From Nocardia tenerifensis NBRC 101015 (GTDB taxonomy: Bacteria; Actinomycetota; Actinomycetes; Mycobacteriales; Mycobacteriaceae): 64,000 bases of DNA. Of the stretch, positions 45,983-56,529 are shown piece by piece. The position numbers and the translations under genes are program-made. The notes under the pieces were generated by a model that worked only from the letters and a program-made list of their open reading frames with translations, was not told the origin of the DNA and did not search any database. How positions within the stretch are numbered: position 1 is the first letter of the stretch; every line of letters begins with the position of its first letter. The stretch lies in NCBI RefSeq assembly GCF_000308715.1, contig NZ_BAGH01000010.1, positions 22,944 through 86,943 of the forward strand, read 5' to 3'.

Positions 45983-46619
45983 CTTCGCCTCCGACGTCGA
46001 TCGGTCGCCTGGTGACGCCTTCCGGTTTCCAGGAGTCAAGGATGACCCGCACCTTCCATCCGGTGAACTGTCCCGCATTGCGATCGAAGCCTAGCGGCAA
46101 GGATACTTCGCGCCGAACAAGGTCCTCGGCTCGGTGGTAGACCAAGAACCAATTGCCCGGCGGTGGCTCGACGTCGTGGGCGGTGGCTATACCGCGAAGC
46201 TTTTCGACAGTGATCAGGGGCTCGATGCCGTTGACCGCCTCGGCGGTGGCGGGGCCTCTTCGTCGAGCCGCCATGGGGCCGGACGGATGATCGATCACTC
46301 CGGTGGGCTCTGTGCCGCAGACGGTGGACAGCGTGTACCGGCGGTCGATTCGCTTCGATATGGGCCGGTTCTGGGGGTCGTCGCCGATCCATTCGGCGGT
46401 GTCAGCGAGTGCTTCACGCAGGGTCCCGACGATGTGGATCCATCGGGTGAGTCCTGCGGCGGTGACGGGGTGGTGGCGGGTGATGTTCCCGGCCGTCACC
46501 TCGCCGGCATTGAGGGCCAGATCGATGATGGGAATCGCGATACCCATCTTGCCCAGGTAGTCGGCCGCATCCTCGGGCTTGACGATGACGGGTGTGTGGA
46601 GAGGGCTCGATTGCGTCAC
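45951..46619 (-). CDS. Unknown partner of the HTH-ImmA protein
   Basis: A 222-residue protein I cannot assign. It has a helical first half (KPEDAADYLGKMGIAIPIID, GNITRHHPVTAAGLTRWIHI) and a beta-rich C-terminal part (NWFLVYHRAEDLVRREVSLP, GWKVRVILDSWKPEG). No membrane segment, nuclease motif or zinc site is visible. Start is uncertain: GTG 46619 with GGA, or TTG 46664. It overlaps the HTH-ImmA gene and must be co-expressed with it, so it may be its substrate, toxin or effector. Confidence 0.7.
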   Translation of the reverse strand: MTQSSPLHTPVIVKPEDAADYLGKMGIAIPIIDLALNAGEVTAGNITRHHPVTAAGLTRWIHIVGTLREALADTAEWIGDDPQNRPISKRIDRRYTLSTVCGTEPTGVIDHPSGPMAARRRGPATAEAVNGIEPLITVEKLRGIATAHDVEPPPGNWFLVYHRAEDLVRREVSLPLGFDRNAGQFTGWKVRVILDSWKPEGVTRRPIDVGGEDVDFRVTEVG

Positions 46620-46861
46620 TGCGAGTCCGTTCTTGGTTGGAATGTTCCTCAAATCCGTGCGCAAAACCAGAACATATAATGGTCAGAAGGTATCAGATCG
46701 AAGTGGTCGACGGAACCCGAATACGGTGCGGCGCGGGGATTCTCGGTGAGTGAGGCGGATCGACACGCCTCATGCGCGGGAACGAGCGGCTGCCCCGGAA
46801 TGCGCCGCGCAACCGCGTTGCGGCAGTCAAGAATGTTCGCAAGGGGGATGAGATGTAAAGG

Positions 46862-46902
46862 AAACGCCCCTGACCAGCTGTAAGGCTTGATCAGGGGCGT
46901 TT
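46862..46902 (-). terminator. Terminator of tRNA-Ser(GGA)
   Basis: AAACGCCCCTGA (46862-46873) and TCAGGGGCGTTT (46891-46902) form a perfect 12-bp stem with a 17-nt loop. It starts four bases after the tRNA CCA on the minus strand and ends in TTT-CC-TTT. Confidence 0.85.
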
Positions 46903-46909
46903 GCCGTGG

Positions 46910-46994
46910 CGGAGGATAGGGGATTTGAACCCCTGAGGGCGTTAACCCAACCCGCGTTCCAGGCGAGCGCCATAGGCCACTAGGCGAATCCTCC
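46910..46994 (-). tRNA. tRNA-Ser (anticodon GGA)
   Basis: On the minus strand the acceptor GGAGGAT (46994-46988) pairs with ATCCTCC (46917-46911), followed by discriminator G and encoded CCA (46909-46907). The anticodon loop reads CT-GGA-AC, the variable arm is long, and the T arm is GGGGTTCAAATCCCC. It lies next to the HTH-ImmA cassette; no duplicated 3' end (att site) was found by eye. Confidence 0.95.
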
Positions 46995-47133
46995 GTGGAG
47001 CAGCATACCGGTAGGGGAAGGGTGGATGCCAAACGGGTGGGGGTGGGCGGGGAAAGTCCCAGTTCGGCTGGGTTTGCGAGGGGATGGGGTACCCGGGGGC
47101 GGGGGAGGTGCGGGAGAGCGGCTACACTGGCCC

Positions 47134-47226
47134 ACGGATCCCGCGCGGCGCGCATCCTGTGAACTCCCCCAGGGCCGGAAGGCAGCAAGGGTCAACGGGC
47201 TCTGCCGGGTGCGCGGGGTCCCCTAA
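47134..47226 (+). ncRNA. ffs: Signal recognition particle RNA, 4.5S type
   Basis: The conserved SRP loop CAGGGCCGGAAGGCAGCAAG (47170-47189) is present with the asymmetric bulge and the return strand GGGCTCTGCCGGGTGCGCGG. The ends pair: GGATCCCGCGC (47136-47146) with GCGCGGGGTCC (47211-47221). A TACACT box (47123-47128) sits at the right distance to start transcription near 47135. The RNA partners with Ffh to target nascent membrane proteins. Confidence 0.92.
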
Positions 47227-47297
47227 TCTTCGGGGAGCGCACGGGCCGGAGCCCGGGCCGCGAATATCGCCTCCAAATCCGAGCAACGCACGAGTAA

Positions 47298-48698
<1,401 letters not shown>

Positions 48699-48705
48699 CC
48701 GAAAG

Positions 48706-48737
48706 CGGCGGGCGCGCACCGAGGTACGCGCCCGCCG
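48706..48737. terminator. Bidirectional terminator
   Basis: CGGCGGGCGCG (48706-48716) and CGCGCCCGCCG (48727-48737) form a perfect 11-bp stem with a 10-nt loop between the convergent aminotransferase and methyltransferase genes. Confidence 0.85.
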
Positions 48738-48741
48738 TAGG

Positions 48742-49548
48742 TCAGTCCGGCTTGTGCGCCAGCACGGCGAACATGGTCACCGACAGGTGGATGTCGCCGC
48801 TGGCCGCGCCCGCCTCGATATCGTCGACCAGCCGTGCGCGCTGCTCCTCGGTGATCACGCCGCGCGCCACCGCCATCGCCGAGATGCGGGTCACCAGGGA
48901 GCCGACGCCGACGGTGCGGTCCTGCACGAGCGCGTGCGAGCCGATGTCGTCGATCACCAAGCCCGCCTTGGTCAATTGGCCGGGCAGCCTGCGGCCGGAG
49001 AAGGGGTTCGTGGTCGCGGAGATCAGCGTGTCGATCACCTCGCGGACCACCTGACGCTCGCCGGGGTGCACGATCGCCGTGCCCCAGTCGCTGTCCACCA
49101 CCACGACGCGGCCGCCGGGGCGCAGCACGCGCGCGATCTCGTTGGCGGCGCGCGCGGGCGCGGTCAGATGCTGGAACACCCGCTCGCACAGCGCGGCGTC
49201 GAAACTGTTCGCGCCGAACGGCAGGCCGTAGGCGTCGCCGGAGTGGAACTTGGCCGTCGAACCGGTCTGCGCGGCACGGCGTTCCGCGGAGGCGAGCAGG
49301 TTCGGATCCGGCTCCACGCCCACCGCCGATCCCTGCGGTCCGACCGCGTCGGCGAAGGCCATCACCTCCGTGCCGGTGCCGGAGCCGATGTCGAGCGCGC
49401 GTTCGCCGGGTCGCAGCGCGAGCGCGTCGTGCGCCCAGTCCCGCAACCTGCGGATACCGGGCAGTGCGGCCTGTAGATCGCGAACGTCTACGAGTTGATC
49501 CTGGCCTGCTCGATCGAAGCGATCGGGGCGCAAAGTGTAGGTGTCCAT
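48742..49548 (-). CDS. UbiE/COQ5-like SAM-dependent methyltransferase
   Basis: A 268-residue protein with motif I ALDIGSGTGTEVMAFADAVG (about residues 50-69), GVEPDPNLL (acidic SAM ribose contact), FDAALCERVFQHL and the post-motif LRPGGRVVVVDSDW. This pattern resembles small-molecule methyltransferases; the substrate is unknown. ATG 49548 (MDTYTLRPDRF) is chosen, with ATG 49620 possible upstream. Confidence 0.87.
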   Translation of the reverse strand: MDTYTLRPDRFDRAGQDQLVDVRDLQAALPGIRRLRDWAHDALALRPGERALDIGSGTGTEVMAFADAVGPQGSAVGVEPDPNLLASAERRAAQTGSTAKFHSGDAYGLPFGANSFDAALCERVFQHLTAPARAANEIARVLRPGGRVVVVDSDWGTAIVHPGERQVVREVIDTLISATTNPFSGRRLPGQLTKAGLVIDDIGSHALVQDRTVGVGSLVTRISAMAVARGVITEEQRARLVDDIEAGAASGDIHLSVTMFAVLAHKPD

Positions 49549-49818
49549 GGGCCCGTTTCCATCCCTAGCCGTGGCCACCTCGTGGGGTGCCGATGTAGGT
49601 ACTGCCGTCTGCTGAGGCATGCGCAGGAGCCTACGCGCGGCCGCACACCCCCGCACAGCAGGTCTGTGAGCCCCGTCACGAACCGCACGTTCGTGATCAA
49701 CGGCGCTCGCGGGGGTCCTGCGGGGAAGGCGGGATGGTCGGGACGGCTTTACTCCGGGTTGACAAGTGAGATGATCGTGTTCGTCCGAGCAGGTTTGTCA
49801 CGGTGGGAAGGAATGGCG

Positions 49819-50394
49819 ATGAGTCGCAAGCTTTGCCTGGCGCAAGACGTCGAGGCCGACGAGCTACTGACCGAGGACCACTTCGCCACCCTGCTCGGCA
49901 TGCTGCTCGACCAGCAGTACCCGATGGAGCAGGCCTTCCGCGGCCCGAAGAAGATCGCCGACCGGATGGGCGGGTTCGATATCCACCGCATCGCCGAGGC
50001 CGACCCGCAGGAATTCGAGGACCTCTGCGCCACCCCGCCCGCCATTCACCGGTACGGCCGCTCGATGGCGCGCCGCGCCCAGGAACTGGCCCGCTACATC
50101 ATCGAGAACTACGACGGGAAGACCGAGAACCTGTGGAAGCAGGACAAGCCGGACGGGAAAGAGGTGCTGCGCCGACTGAAGGCCCTGCCCGGCTTCGGCG
50201 AACAGAAGGCCAAGATCTTCCTCTCGCTGCTCGGTAAGCAACGCGGGGTGCAGCCCGCGGGCTGGCGGGAGGCGGCCGGGTCCTACGGCGACGAAGGTTC
50301 GCGCCGCTCCGTGGCCGACGTGACCGACGCCGAATCCCTCGCGCAGGTAAGGGAATTCAAGAAACAGGCCAAGGCGGCGGCCAAGCAGGGGTAG
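49819..50394 (+). CDS. HhH-GPD-type base-excision DNA repair protein (actinobacterial)
   Basis: A 191-residue protein of a family found in actinobacteria. The opening reads LCLAQDVEADELLTEDHFAT, followed by LLDQQYPMEQAF, and the helix-hairpin-helix region is LRRLKALPGFGEQKAKIF (about residues 114-131). Full glycosylases have a catalytic Asp after the hairpin (GVD-type), which is not obvious here; the region reads GKQRGVQPAGW. It may bind damaged DNA without classical lyase chemistry. ATG 49819 behind GGGAAGGA; the frame extends far upstream without coding character. Confidence 0.85.
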   Translation: MSRKLCLAQDVEADELLTEDHFATLLGMLLDQQYPMEQAFRGPKKIADRMGGFDIHRIAEADPQEFEDLCATPPAIHRYGRSMARRAQELARYIIENYDGKTENLWKQDKPDGKEVLRRLKALPGFGEQKAKIFLSLLGKQRGVQPAGWREAAGSYGDEGSRRSVADVTDAESLAQVREFKKQAKAAAKQG

Positions 50395-50506
50395 CGCCGG
50401 AGCGCGAGCGGGCCGGAGGCCGGTGCAGTGGCGGGTTTCGGGCAGCGGTCGGGCGTTGTCGCGGACCGCGGTTGCCGGGATGGTGGTCTCGGAAGGGAGT
50501 GGTCTG

Positions 50507-50857
50507 ATGAGGCGACGTCCAGCGGCGGTCGGATATCTGCGGCGCGATGTTTCCGGGGCTCGGCAACAATGGGATGAGGTGCTGATCCGGAGTCTGGCGC
50601 AGCGATTCGGTTACGACCTGGCCAAGACGGTGGTGTTCAGTGCGGAGACCGACGATCCCGTCGAGCGATTGGCGAAGGTGGCGCGGCGGCTGTCCTCGGA
50701 AGTGGTGATCGTGCCCAGCACAGCGCATTTCGGCGGCGACGTGCCCGGCGAACTGGTGCAGGTGTGCGATGTGATCACCGTGGCACCGGAGTACACGTAT
50801 GCCCGCCGCCCCGATCCGCCGTACGCCGAAGACGCGCGCGGCCCTCGGCCCGCGTGA
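50507..50857 (+). CDS. Serine-recombinase-like domain protein
   Basis: A 116-residue protein resembling the N-terminal catalytic domain of resolvases: AAVGYLRRDVSGARQQWDEV, then LAQRFGYDLAKTVVF and VVIVPSTAHFGG. A real recombinase would have Y-x-R-x-S followed by a DNA-binding domain. Here the spacing is Y-L-R-R-D-V-S and the DNA-binding part is missing, so enzymatic activity is doubtful. ATG 50507. Similar stand-alone proteins seem common in Nocardia and Rhodococcus; the function is unknown. Confidence 0.7.
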   Translation: MRRRPAAVGYLRRDVSGARQQWDEVLIRSLAQRFGYDLAKTVVFSAETDDPVERLAKVARRLSSEVVIVPSTAHFGGDVPGELVQVCDVITVAPEYTYARRPDPPYAEDARGPRPA

Positions 50858-50891
50858 GACAGGCTCGCGCGCAACGACTGCGGACCCGCGC

Positions 50892-52163
50892 CTAACTCAC
50901 CGATCCGGCCGGCGCGGTGAACGTATTGCATTGGGCGGCACGGTTTTTGTCCAAGCCCGTCTCGAACCACTGGCCGCCGTTCTCGGAGGTGCCGTGGTCA
51001 CGCATGTCGCCGGCCTGGTCACCGCGGCCGTAGGCGTCCTTGCGGGCGAGGTTGAGCTGGGAGTTGGTCAGCGACCCGCCGCCGGACGACGAGCTGAGGT
51101 ACATGCCGTCGAAGCAGTTGGCCTGCAACTCGACCCGGCGGGAGAGCTCGAGCCCGCGGGTGCTGCGCGGCCCCGCGTCGGCGCGGTCGCTGTTGGCTTT
51201 GCGCAGGATGCCGGACATAGCCTGCACGTGGTGGCCGTACTCGTGAGCGAAGACCGACAGATAGACGACCCAGTTGTCCTTGAAGAAGTCGGTCTGCAAC
51301 TGGCTGATCGGCATGTAGATGGTCTTGTTCGCCGGGCAGTAAAAGGCGGCGAAGTTGCTGGTCGAGCCGGTGCACGGGGTGGTGATGCCGGTGGTGGTGG
51401 CGCTGACGTTGAGCGCGGGCGCGGTGAACGGCAGATTCGCCTTCTGCAGCACCGGTTTCCACGCCGCCTCGAGGCAGCCCGCGGCGGACTCGAAGAATTT
51501 GCGTGCGGCATCGACCTGGGTGCCCCACGGGGAGTACGCGCAGCGCGACGGGATGAGCGTCGCGTTCGGGTCGGCGAGCAGCGGATTGGCGCCGGTCTCG
51601 GCCGGGCCCGTCGCGCCGTCGGGGGCGAAGGTGAGGCTGGACGCCGGGCCGGACGCGTCGTTGTCGTGCTTGCCGGTCGAAATGGCATTGCGCACAAGGC
51701 CGCCCGCGACCAGGAAGACCACGACGACGAGCACGGCGATCCACGCGCCGCCCCCACCGGACCTGCGGCGCGGTGCGTGCGGCGGGCGTCCGGGCGGACC
51801 GTAGGGCATCGGCGGCGGCGCGCGGTGACCGGGCGGAGGACCGTAGCCGGGCGGCGAATAGTTAGGCGGCTGAGCGTATCTCGGTTGCTGACCGTAGCCG
51901 GGTTGTTGGCCGTAGCCGGGCTGCTGTCCATAGCCGGGCTGTTGACCATAGCCAGGCTGTTGACCGTGGCCGGGCTGCTGTCCATAGCCGGGCTGTTGGC
52001 CGTAACCGGGCTGCGGACCGTACCCCGGTTGCTGTCCATAGCCGGGCTGCTGCCCCTGACCGGGCTGCTGCCCGTATCCCGGCGGCGGCCCATACCCGGG
52101 CGGGGGCGGAACCGGTCGCCCACCAGGCGGAACCGGCCCATATCCGTACGGTGGTTGTGTCAC
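50892..52163 (-). CDS. YpfJ-family neutral zinc metallopeptidase
   Basis: A 423-residue membrane-anchored protease. It has a cytoplasmic low-complexity region (residues 1-125) built of PGYGQQ repeats, one membrane helix ([18 protein letters not shown]), then a PF04228-type outer domain. In that domain, [19 protein letters not shown] precedes the zinc motif [14 protein letters not shown], and [14 protein letters not shown] supplies a downstream acidic residue. The GTG at 52163 follows a G-rich site; the frame opens at 52478. It is divergent from DUF2207. Substrates are unknown. Confidence 0.9.
   Translation of the reverse strand: MTQPPYGYGPVPPGGRPVPPPPGYGPPPGYGQQPGQGQQPGYGQQPGYGPQPGYGQQPGYGQQPGHGQQPGYGQQPGYGQQPGYGQQPGYGQQPRYAQPPNYSPPGYGPPPGHRAPPPMPYGPPGRPPHAPRRRSGGGGAWIAVLVVVVFLVAGGLVRNAISTGKHDNDASGPASSLTFAPDGATGPAETGANPLLADPNATLIPSRCAYSPWGTQVDAARKFFESAAGCLEAAWKPVLQKANLPFTAPALNVSATTTGITTPCTGSTSNFAAFYCPANKTIYMPISQLQTDFFKDNWVVYLSVFAHEYGHHVQAMSGILRKANSDRADAGPRSTRGLELSRRVELQANCFDGMYLSSSSGGGSLTNSQLNLARKDAYGRGDQAGDMRDHGTSENGGQWFETGLDKNRAAQCNTFTAPAGSVS
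51870..52100 (-). repeat. In-gene PGYGQQ tandem repeats
   Basis: About a dozen degenerate 18-bp units encoding PGYGQQ (with GH, QG and PQ variants). They are in frame and vary at third positions, so the repeat is selected at protein level. Not a CRISPR array. Confidence 0.8.
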
Positions 52164-52239
52164 GCCCCCGTACCCCCTCGTCTCAATGATCACCGACAGC
52201 CGATGACGCAGAATAGCAAGCTGTCTAAAGTAGGCAGCC

Positions 52240-53895
52240 ATGCTGACTTTTCGGGGGGGCGCCGTAGGCGCGCTGCTGCTCGCCACCGTGGGATTGCTCG
52301 CGAGCGCCCCGATCGCGCACACCCAGCCCGCGCCGGTCACCCCCACCCAACCCGCCCCGAGCGGTGTCACCATCATCGCCGATTTGAAGCTCAGCCGCGA
52401 GGGCGTGCTCGAGGTGGTCGAGCAGGTCGACGTGCCCGCGGACGGCTCCTTCCGCATGTCGCTGCCGCTGCGGCTCAAGGTGAGCGACGACGCCGAGCGC
52501 TACTTCAAGGTCACCGACGTCGACACCAAGGGCGCCGGCACCGCGACGGTGGCGAACGACCAATTCACCATCGAGGCGAAACCGGGCGAGTCGACGTTCA
52601 CCTACTCGGTGCACAACCTCGTCAACGACGCGCCCGGCAGCCAGGTGTTCAACTGGCTCGGCGTGATGGGCACCGATATCGCCTCGATCAGCGCCACTTT
52701 GATCAGCCCGAGCTTCGAAATGGGCATCGTGGACTGCAAACTCGGCGCGCCCGGCAGCACGAGGCCGTGCGCCGATGTGAAGACCGAGGTCGACGGCGTG
52801 CTGCACCTGGAGCAGACCGATCTGAAGAAGGGCGAGGCCATCGACCTCACCCTGCAACTGCCGCCGGGCAGCGTGCCGAGCAACGCGGATGTGCGCGACA
52901 CCGGCGCCGCCGGGCCGTTCGCCCTGACCGCTCCGGTGCTCGTCGCCTTCGGCGTGCTGCTGCTCGCGCTGGCGGGCATGGTCGCCTTCGTGCTGCGCGC
53001 GCGTCGCCGGAACGGCGCCGCCGCAACGGGTTCCGAGACGATCGACCCGCTCGTGCGCGACGGCGAGCGGGTGCAGTTCACCTCGCCCGACGGCGTGCTA
53101 CCCGGCGAGGCGGGCCTGCTGCTCGACGAGCACGTCGACCCGGTGGATATCGCCGCCACGGTCGTGGACCTGGCCGTGCGCCGCTACCTCTGGATCACCC
53201 CGATCAGCGAGACCGATTGGCGGATCACCAAGGTCAACGCCCCGGACGATCAGCTGCGCGACTACGAGAAGGCCGTCTATCAGGCGCTGCTACCCGACGG
53301 CGCCGAGGCCGCCACCGTGGCCGAGTTGCGCGCGCCGGGCCGGGTGCAGTCCGAACCCGTGCGGAGCGCGCTCGTCGCCGACGCCGTCACCCGCGGCACC
53401 TTCGCCGATCCCCGCCGGCCGGGCCTGACGCTGTGGTTGGGCGGCGCGTTGATCGTCGCGGGCATCGCCGCCACGATCGCCCTGGCGCTCACCTCGGGCC
53501 ACGCGCTGGTCGGCGTCGCGATCGCGCTCGCCGGTGTCGCCACCGTGCTGCTGCCGAAGTACCTGCCCGTGCGTACCCCGCACGGCCTCGAACTGACCGG
53601 GCAGATCCGCGCGCTGCAGCGCGGCCTGGAATCGACACGGCGCGAACAGGTTCCGCCGATCGATCAGGAGACGGTCTTCTCCCGTGCCCTGCCGTTCATG
53701 GTGATCGGCGGCCGCGCCGACAACTGGATCCGCGCCTTCCGCGACCTGAACCCCTCCGCCGACTCCCAACCCGGCCTCTACTGGTTCGGCGGCTTCGAAC
53801 GCGACCGCAACCTGCAACGCTTCGCGGGGCACTTCCCGTTCTTCATCACGGCGCTGGAGGGCCTGTTCGCGACCGCAGGCGACCCGCACCGGTAA
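52240..53895 (+). CDS. DUF2207 domain membrane protein
   Basis: A 551-residue protein with an N-terminal signal ([19 protein letters not shown]), then an outer DUF2207 domain (about 40-225). A membrane helix ([20 protein letters not shown]) comes next, then a cytoplasmic stretch. Two more helices ([19 protein letters not shown] and [18 protein letters not shown]) precede a conserved end ([27 protein letters not shown]). The function of the family is unknown; it is envelope-located. It is divergent from the zinc protease (76-bp gap). Confidence 0.88.
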   Translation: MLTFRGGAVGALLLATVGLLASAPIAHTQPAPVTPTQPAPSGVTIIADLKLSREGVLEVVEQVDVPADGSFRMSLPLRLKVSDDAERYFKVTDVDTKGAGTATVANDQFTIEAKPGESTFTYSVHNLVNDAPGSQVFNWLGVMGTDIASISATLISPSFEMGIVDCKLGAPGSTRPCADVKTEVDGVLHLEQTDLKKGEAIDLTLQLPPGSVPSNADVRDTGAAGPFALTAPVLVAFGVLLLALAGMVAFVLRARRRNGAAATGSETIDPLVRDGERVQFTSPDGVLPGEAGLLLDEHVDPVDIAATVVDLAVRRYLWITPISETDWRITKVNAPDDQLRDYEKAVYQALLPDGAEAATVAELRAPGRVQSEPVRSALVADAVTRGTFADPRRPGLTLWLGGALIVAGIAATIALALTSGHALVGVAIALAGVATVLLPKYLPVRTPHGLELTGQIRALQRGLESTRREQVPPIDQETVFSRALPFMVIGGRADNWIRAFRDLNPSADSQPGLYWFGGFERDRNLQRFAGHFPFFITALEGLFATAGDPHR

Positions 53896-54039
53896 GACGT
53901 TCGACTCCGCGCACGTCAAATCGCACGCCTCGCCCTCGCGGAGATCGCAGCCTGGCCGTCGTGACGGCCCGGCCGTACGCCTCCGACGTCATTCACAACA
54001 GCCGAGGTAAGCGTGACCGTATCCCGCCGCAGCATGGTC

Positions 54040-54402
54040 TCAGCTATGCGCACCGTGGTGCTCGGTGTGCGCGATGGCATCCCGGAGAAGCGTGCGCGCG
54101 GTAGCCAGATCCGCTGCGCGACGGTCCAATTCAGCCAACCGGTCCCGTAAAGCCGGCAAGACCCCCGGGCACGCGCGCAACGCACCGTCCGCGCGCGTAC
54201 AGGGCAGCAACTGCCCGATCACCCGGGTGGGCAGACCTACCGCGAGCAGCGCACGGATCCGCGCGACCCGCTGTACGGCCTCGTCGTCGTATTCGCGGTA
54301 GCCGTTGCCGCGGCGTTCGGCCGAGAGCAGGCCCGCGCGCTCGTAATACCGCAGCAGCCGTTCGCTGACGCCGGTACGGTCCGCCAGCTCACCGATCAGC
54401 AC
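54040..54402 (-). CDS. MerR family transcriptional regulator
   Basis: A 120-residue regulator with the MerR helix-turn-helix and wing, MLIGELADRTGVSERLLRYY at the very start and RRGNGYREYDDEAVQRVARI after it. A coiled dimerisation helix follows (LPALRDRLAELDRRAADLAT). Two cysteines (PCTRADGALRACPG) lie before the coil and could bind metal or sense redox, while the C-terminal HTEHHGAHS is His-rich. It is divergent from an amidohydrolase. The gap holds TTGACC (54406) with a 19-bp-spacer layout typical of MerR targets, though the dyad is imperfect. Confidence 0.9.
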   Translation of the reverse strand: MLIGELADRTGVSERLLRYYERAGLLSAERRGNGYREYDDEAVQRVARIRALLAVGLPTRVIGQLLPCTRADGALRACPGVLPALRDRLAELDRRAADLATARTLLRDAIAHTEHHGAHS

Positions 54403-54468
54403 GATTTGACCTTCCCATGGTGTCAGGGTTCAACACTCGGTGGCGCAACCCGATTCCGAGGAGGACCG

Positions 54469-55236
54469 TTGATCATCGACGCGCACAGCCACGTGCACGA
54501 CCCGGTCGAGGACCACATCGCGCTGCTCGACGAGGCCGGTGTCGACAAGGCCGTGCTGTTCATGTCCCGGCCGCACCCCGAACGTGCCCGCGACCTCACC
54601 GCGCTGCGCGAGGAGATGGCTCTGCTGCACCGGGCGCTCGCCGGCGGTGACGCGGGCCGCGAAACAGCCTGGCGCGAACTGGATGCCGCGCTCACCGCGT
54701 ACCCGGACCGTTTCCTCGGCTTCGGCTCGGTGCCGCTCGGCACACCCGACGTCGCCGAGCTCGTCGACCGCGACGTGGTCGGCCGGGGGCTGCGCGGTAT
54801 CGGCGAGCTGACCCCGCCGCCGGATCGTGCGGCGCTGCTGGAGCCGGTATTACGCGCCGCCACCGACCACGACGGACTGCCCGTGGTCGTGCACGGCGCG
54901 GCGCCCACCACCGCCGACGACCTGCGCACCCTCGCCGACCTGGCGCGCCGCTATCCGAGGGTGCCACTGGTGGTGTCCCAACTCGGCGGGGCGCACTGGA
55001 TAGACGCCATCGAGCTGGTGCGCGACACACCGAGTATGTTCCTCGAATTGTCCACCGCCAGTATTGTTTTCGCAGTCCGCCTAGCCATCGCCGAGATTCC
55101 CCGGCGCACGCTCTTCGGCTCCGACGCACCCTACGGCGACCCCGTCACCGCCCGGATCACCGTCGAACGCGCGACCAGCTCGGCCGAGGTGCGTGAGCTG
55201 GTGCTCGGCGGCACCGCCGAGCAGCTGCTGAGCTGA
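54469..55236 (+). CDS. Amidohydrolase family protein (TIM-barrel, PF04909-like)
   Basis: A 255-residue metal-dependent hydrolase or decarboxylase. The first-strand motif IDAHSHVHDP (HxH, residues 4-13), VVVHGAAP, and the final-strand acid in FGSDAPYGDP fit the amidohydrolase-2 fold. The TTG at 54469 is preceded by GAGGAGGA and begins exactly at the domain, so it is preferred over the TTG at 54406. It is divergent from a MerR regulator, which probably controls it. Substrate unknown. Confidence 0.85.
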   Translation: MIIDAHSHVHDPVEDHIALLDEAGVDKAVLFMSRPHPERARDLTALREEMALLHRALAGGDAGRETAWRELDAALTAYPDRFLGFGSVPLGTPDVAELVDRDVVGRGLRGIGELTPPPDRAALLEPVLRAATDHDGLPVVVHGAAPTTADDLRTLADLARRYPRVPLVVSQLGGAHWIDAIELVRDTPSMFLELSTASIVFAVRLAIAEIPRRTLFGSDAPYGDPVTARITVERATSSAEVRELVLGGTAEQLLS

Positions 55237-55239
55237 TGC

Positions 55240-56529
55240 TCAGTCGCTCACCGTGGTCCGGCGGATGGCGGCCAGCGGGTCCGCGTACAGCACGCTCAGC
55301 GAGGTGACCACCGCCGCGAACTCCTGTACCTTGCCGCCGAATCCGCTGATCCGGATGTCCGTGGGCGGCAGGGTGGAGCCCTGGTTGAACGCGCGAGCCA
55401 CATGCGTCACGGCGGGGCGGTAGCCGGTGAAGGCCTGGCCGCCGAGGATCACGCGGTCGGGGTTGAGCATGTCGCGGACCATGGCCACGGTGTGGCCGAG
55501 GATCGTCGCGCGCTCGGCGAGCAGCTCGCGGGCCGGCGCCGAGCCGGACTCGGCCGCGCGGTACAGGTCGAGGATGGTCGAGCCGGCGGTTCCGTTGTGC
55601 GCGGGGATGATTCCGCGCCCGACGGCCCGCGAGTGCAGCGAGCGATCGCCGACGGTCACCTCGAGGCAACCACGCCTGCCGCAGGTGCATTCGACATCGG
55701 AGCCGGTGGGCAGGTGCGCTATCGAGCCGGGTCCGTTGCTCGGCGTGTGCACCCGGCCATCCAAAGTGACTGCGACGCCGGCGGTTTCGCGAACGTAGAA
55801 GTACAGGCTGCTGCCGCGCTCCGGCCCGGTGACGCGCCCGTTCGCCGCGTCCCGCGCCTCGACGGTGGGCAGCAGCAACTCGGCGGCGGCCATCGCCTCG
55901 ACGTGCGGCGCCACCGACACGGGCAGCTCGAGCACCTCACCGAGCACGGCGCCGATCTGCGCGCCCTGCCACTCCAGCTTGGGATGGTCGACCACGCCGG
56001 TGAGCGGATCGACCCGGCCGCCGATGGCGACGCCGGCCCAGAGCGGCCTGCGCCGATGCCACCGCTGCAGGAACGCCTTGGCGCTGCGCGCGACGGTCGT
56101 GGTGGCGAACTCCTGACCGGTCTGCGGAGTAGCGATGGCCAGGCCGCCGAGAATCCGGCCGCGCAGATCCGCCGCGACGATCTTGGTGACCGCGGCGCCG
56201 ATGTGGATGCCGAGGGTCAGATACGCCTCGTGGTCGATCTCGAAGGGCACCCGCGGTCGGCCGACCGCACCCGACGCCGTCAGGTCCGGCCGCTCGCGCA
56301 GCAACCCGGCGGCAAGCAGGGCGGACACCTGGCGGTTGACCGTCGCGATGCTCAAACCCGTTGTGCGCGCGGCGTTGTCACGCGAGACCGGGCCGGCGGT
56401 CGCGGAGCGCAGGACCGCCGCCGCCGGGTTGTCGGCGATGCGCAGTTCCGGGGCGATCACCGGTCGCTGGACGCGGGCGCGGCCACCGGCGACCCGGCTG
56501 GCGGATCGTTCGAGGGTAGGTAAAGACAT
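55240..56529 (-). CDS. ROK family transcriptional regulator
   Basis: A 429-residue regulator with an N-terminal winged helix (DNAARTTGLSIATVNRQVSAL, about residues 50-70) and a C-terminal sugar-kinase-like ROK domain. The latter has the zinc signature CTCGRRGCLEV and glycine blocks such as GPGSIAHLP. It resembles M. tuberculosis Rv0485. The ATG at 56529 is chosen; the frame opens at 56595. Its leader contains a GTCCCGC/GCGGGAC hairpin (56550-56568). Sugar or amino-sugar derivatives are usual effectors. It is convergent with the amidohydrolase, three bases apart. Confidence 0.9.
   Translation of the reverse strand: MSLPTLERSASRVAGGRARVQRPVIAPELRIADNPAAAVLRSATAGPVSRDNAARTTGLSIATVNRQVSALLAAGLLRERPDLTASGAVGRPRVPFEIDHEAYLTLGIHIGAAVTKIVAADLRGRILGGLAIATPQTGQEFATTTVARSAKAFLQRWHRRRPLWAGVAIGGRVDPLTGVVDHPKLEWQGAQIGAVLGEVLELPVSVAPHVEAMAAAELLLPTVEARDAANGRVTGPERGSSLYFYVRETAGVAVTLDGRVHTPSNGPGSIAHLPTGSDVECTCGRRGCLEVTVGDRSLHSRAVGRGIIPAHNGTAGSTILDLYRAAESGSAPARELLAERATILGHTVAMVRDMLNPDRVILGGQAFTGYRPAVTHVARAFNQGSTLPPTDIRISGFGGKVQEFAAVVTSLSVLYADPLAAIRRTTVSD

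Noticed and set aside
44560..46994. A direct repeat of the tRNA-Ser(GGA) 3' end marking an att site
   Set aside because: No second copy was found by eye between the tRNA and 44.5 kb, and there is no integrase gene. Island status rests only on content and position.
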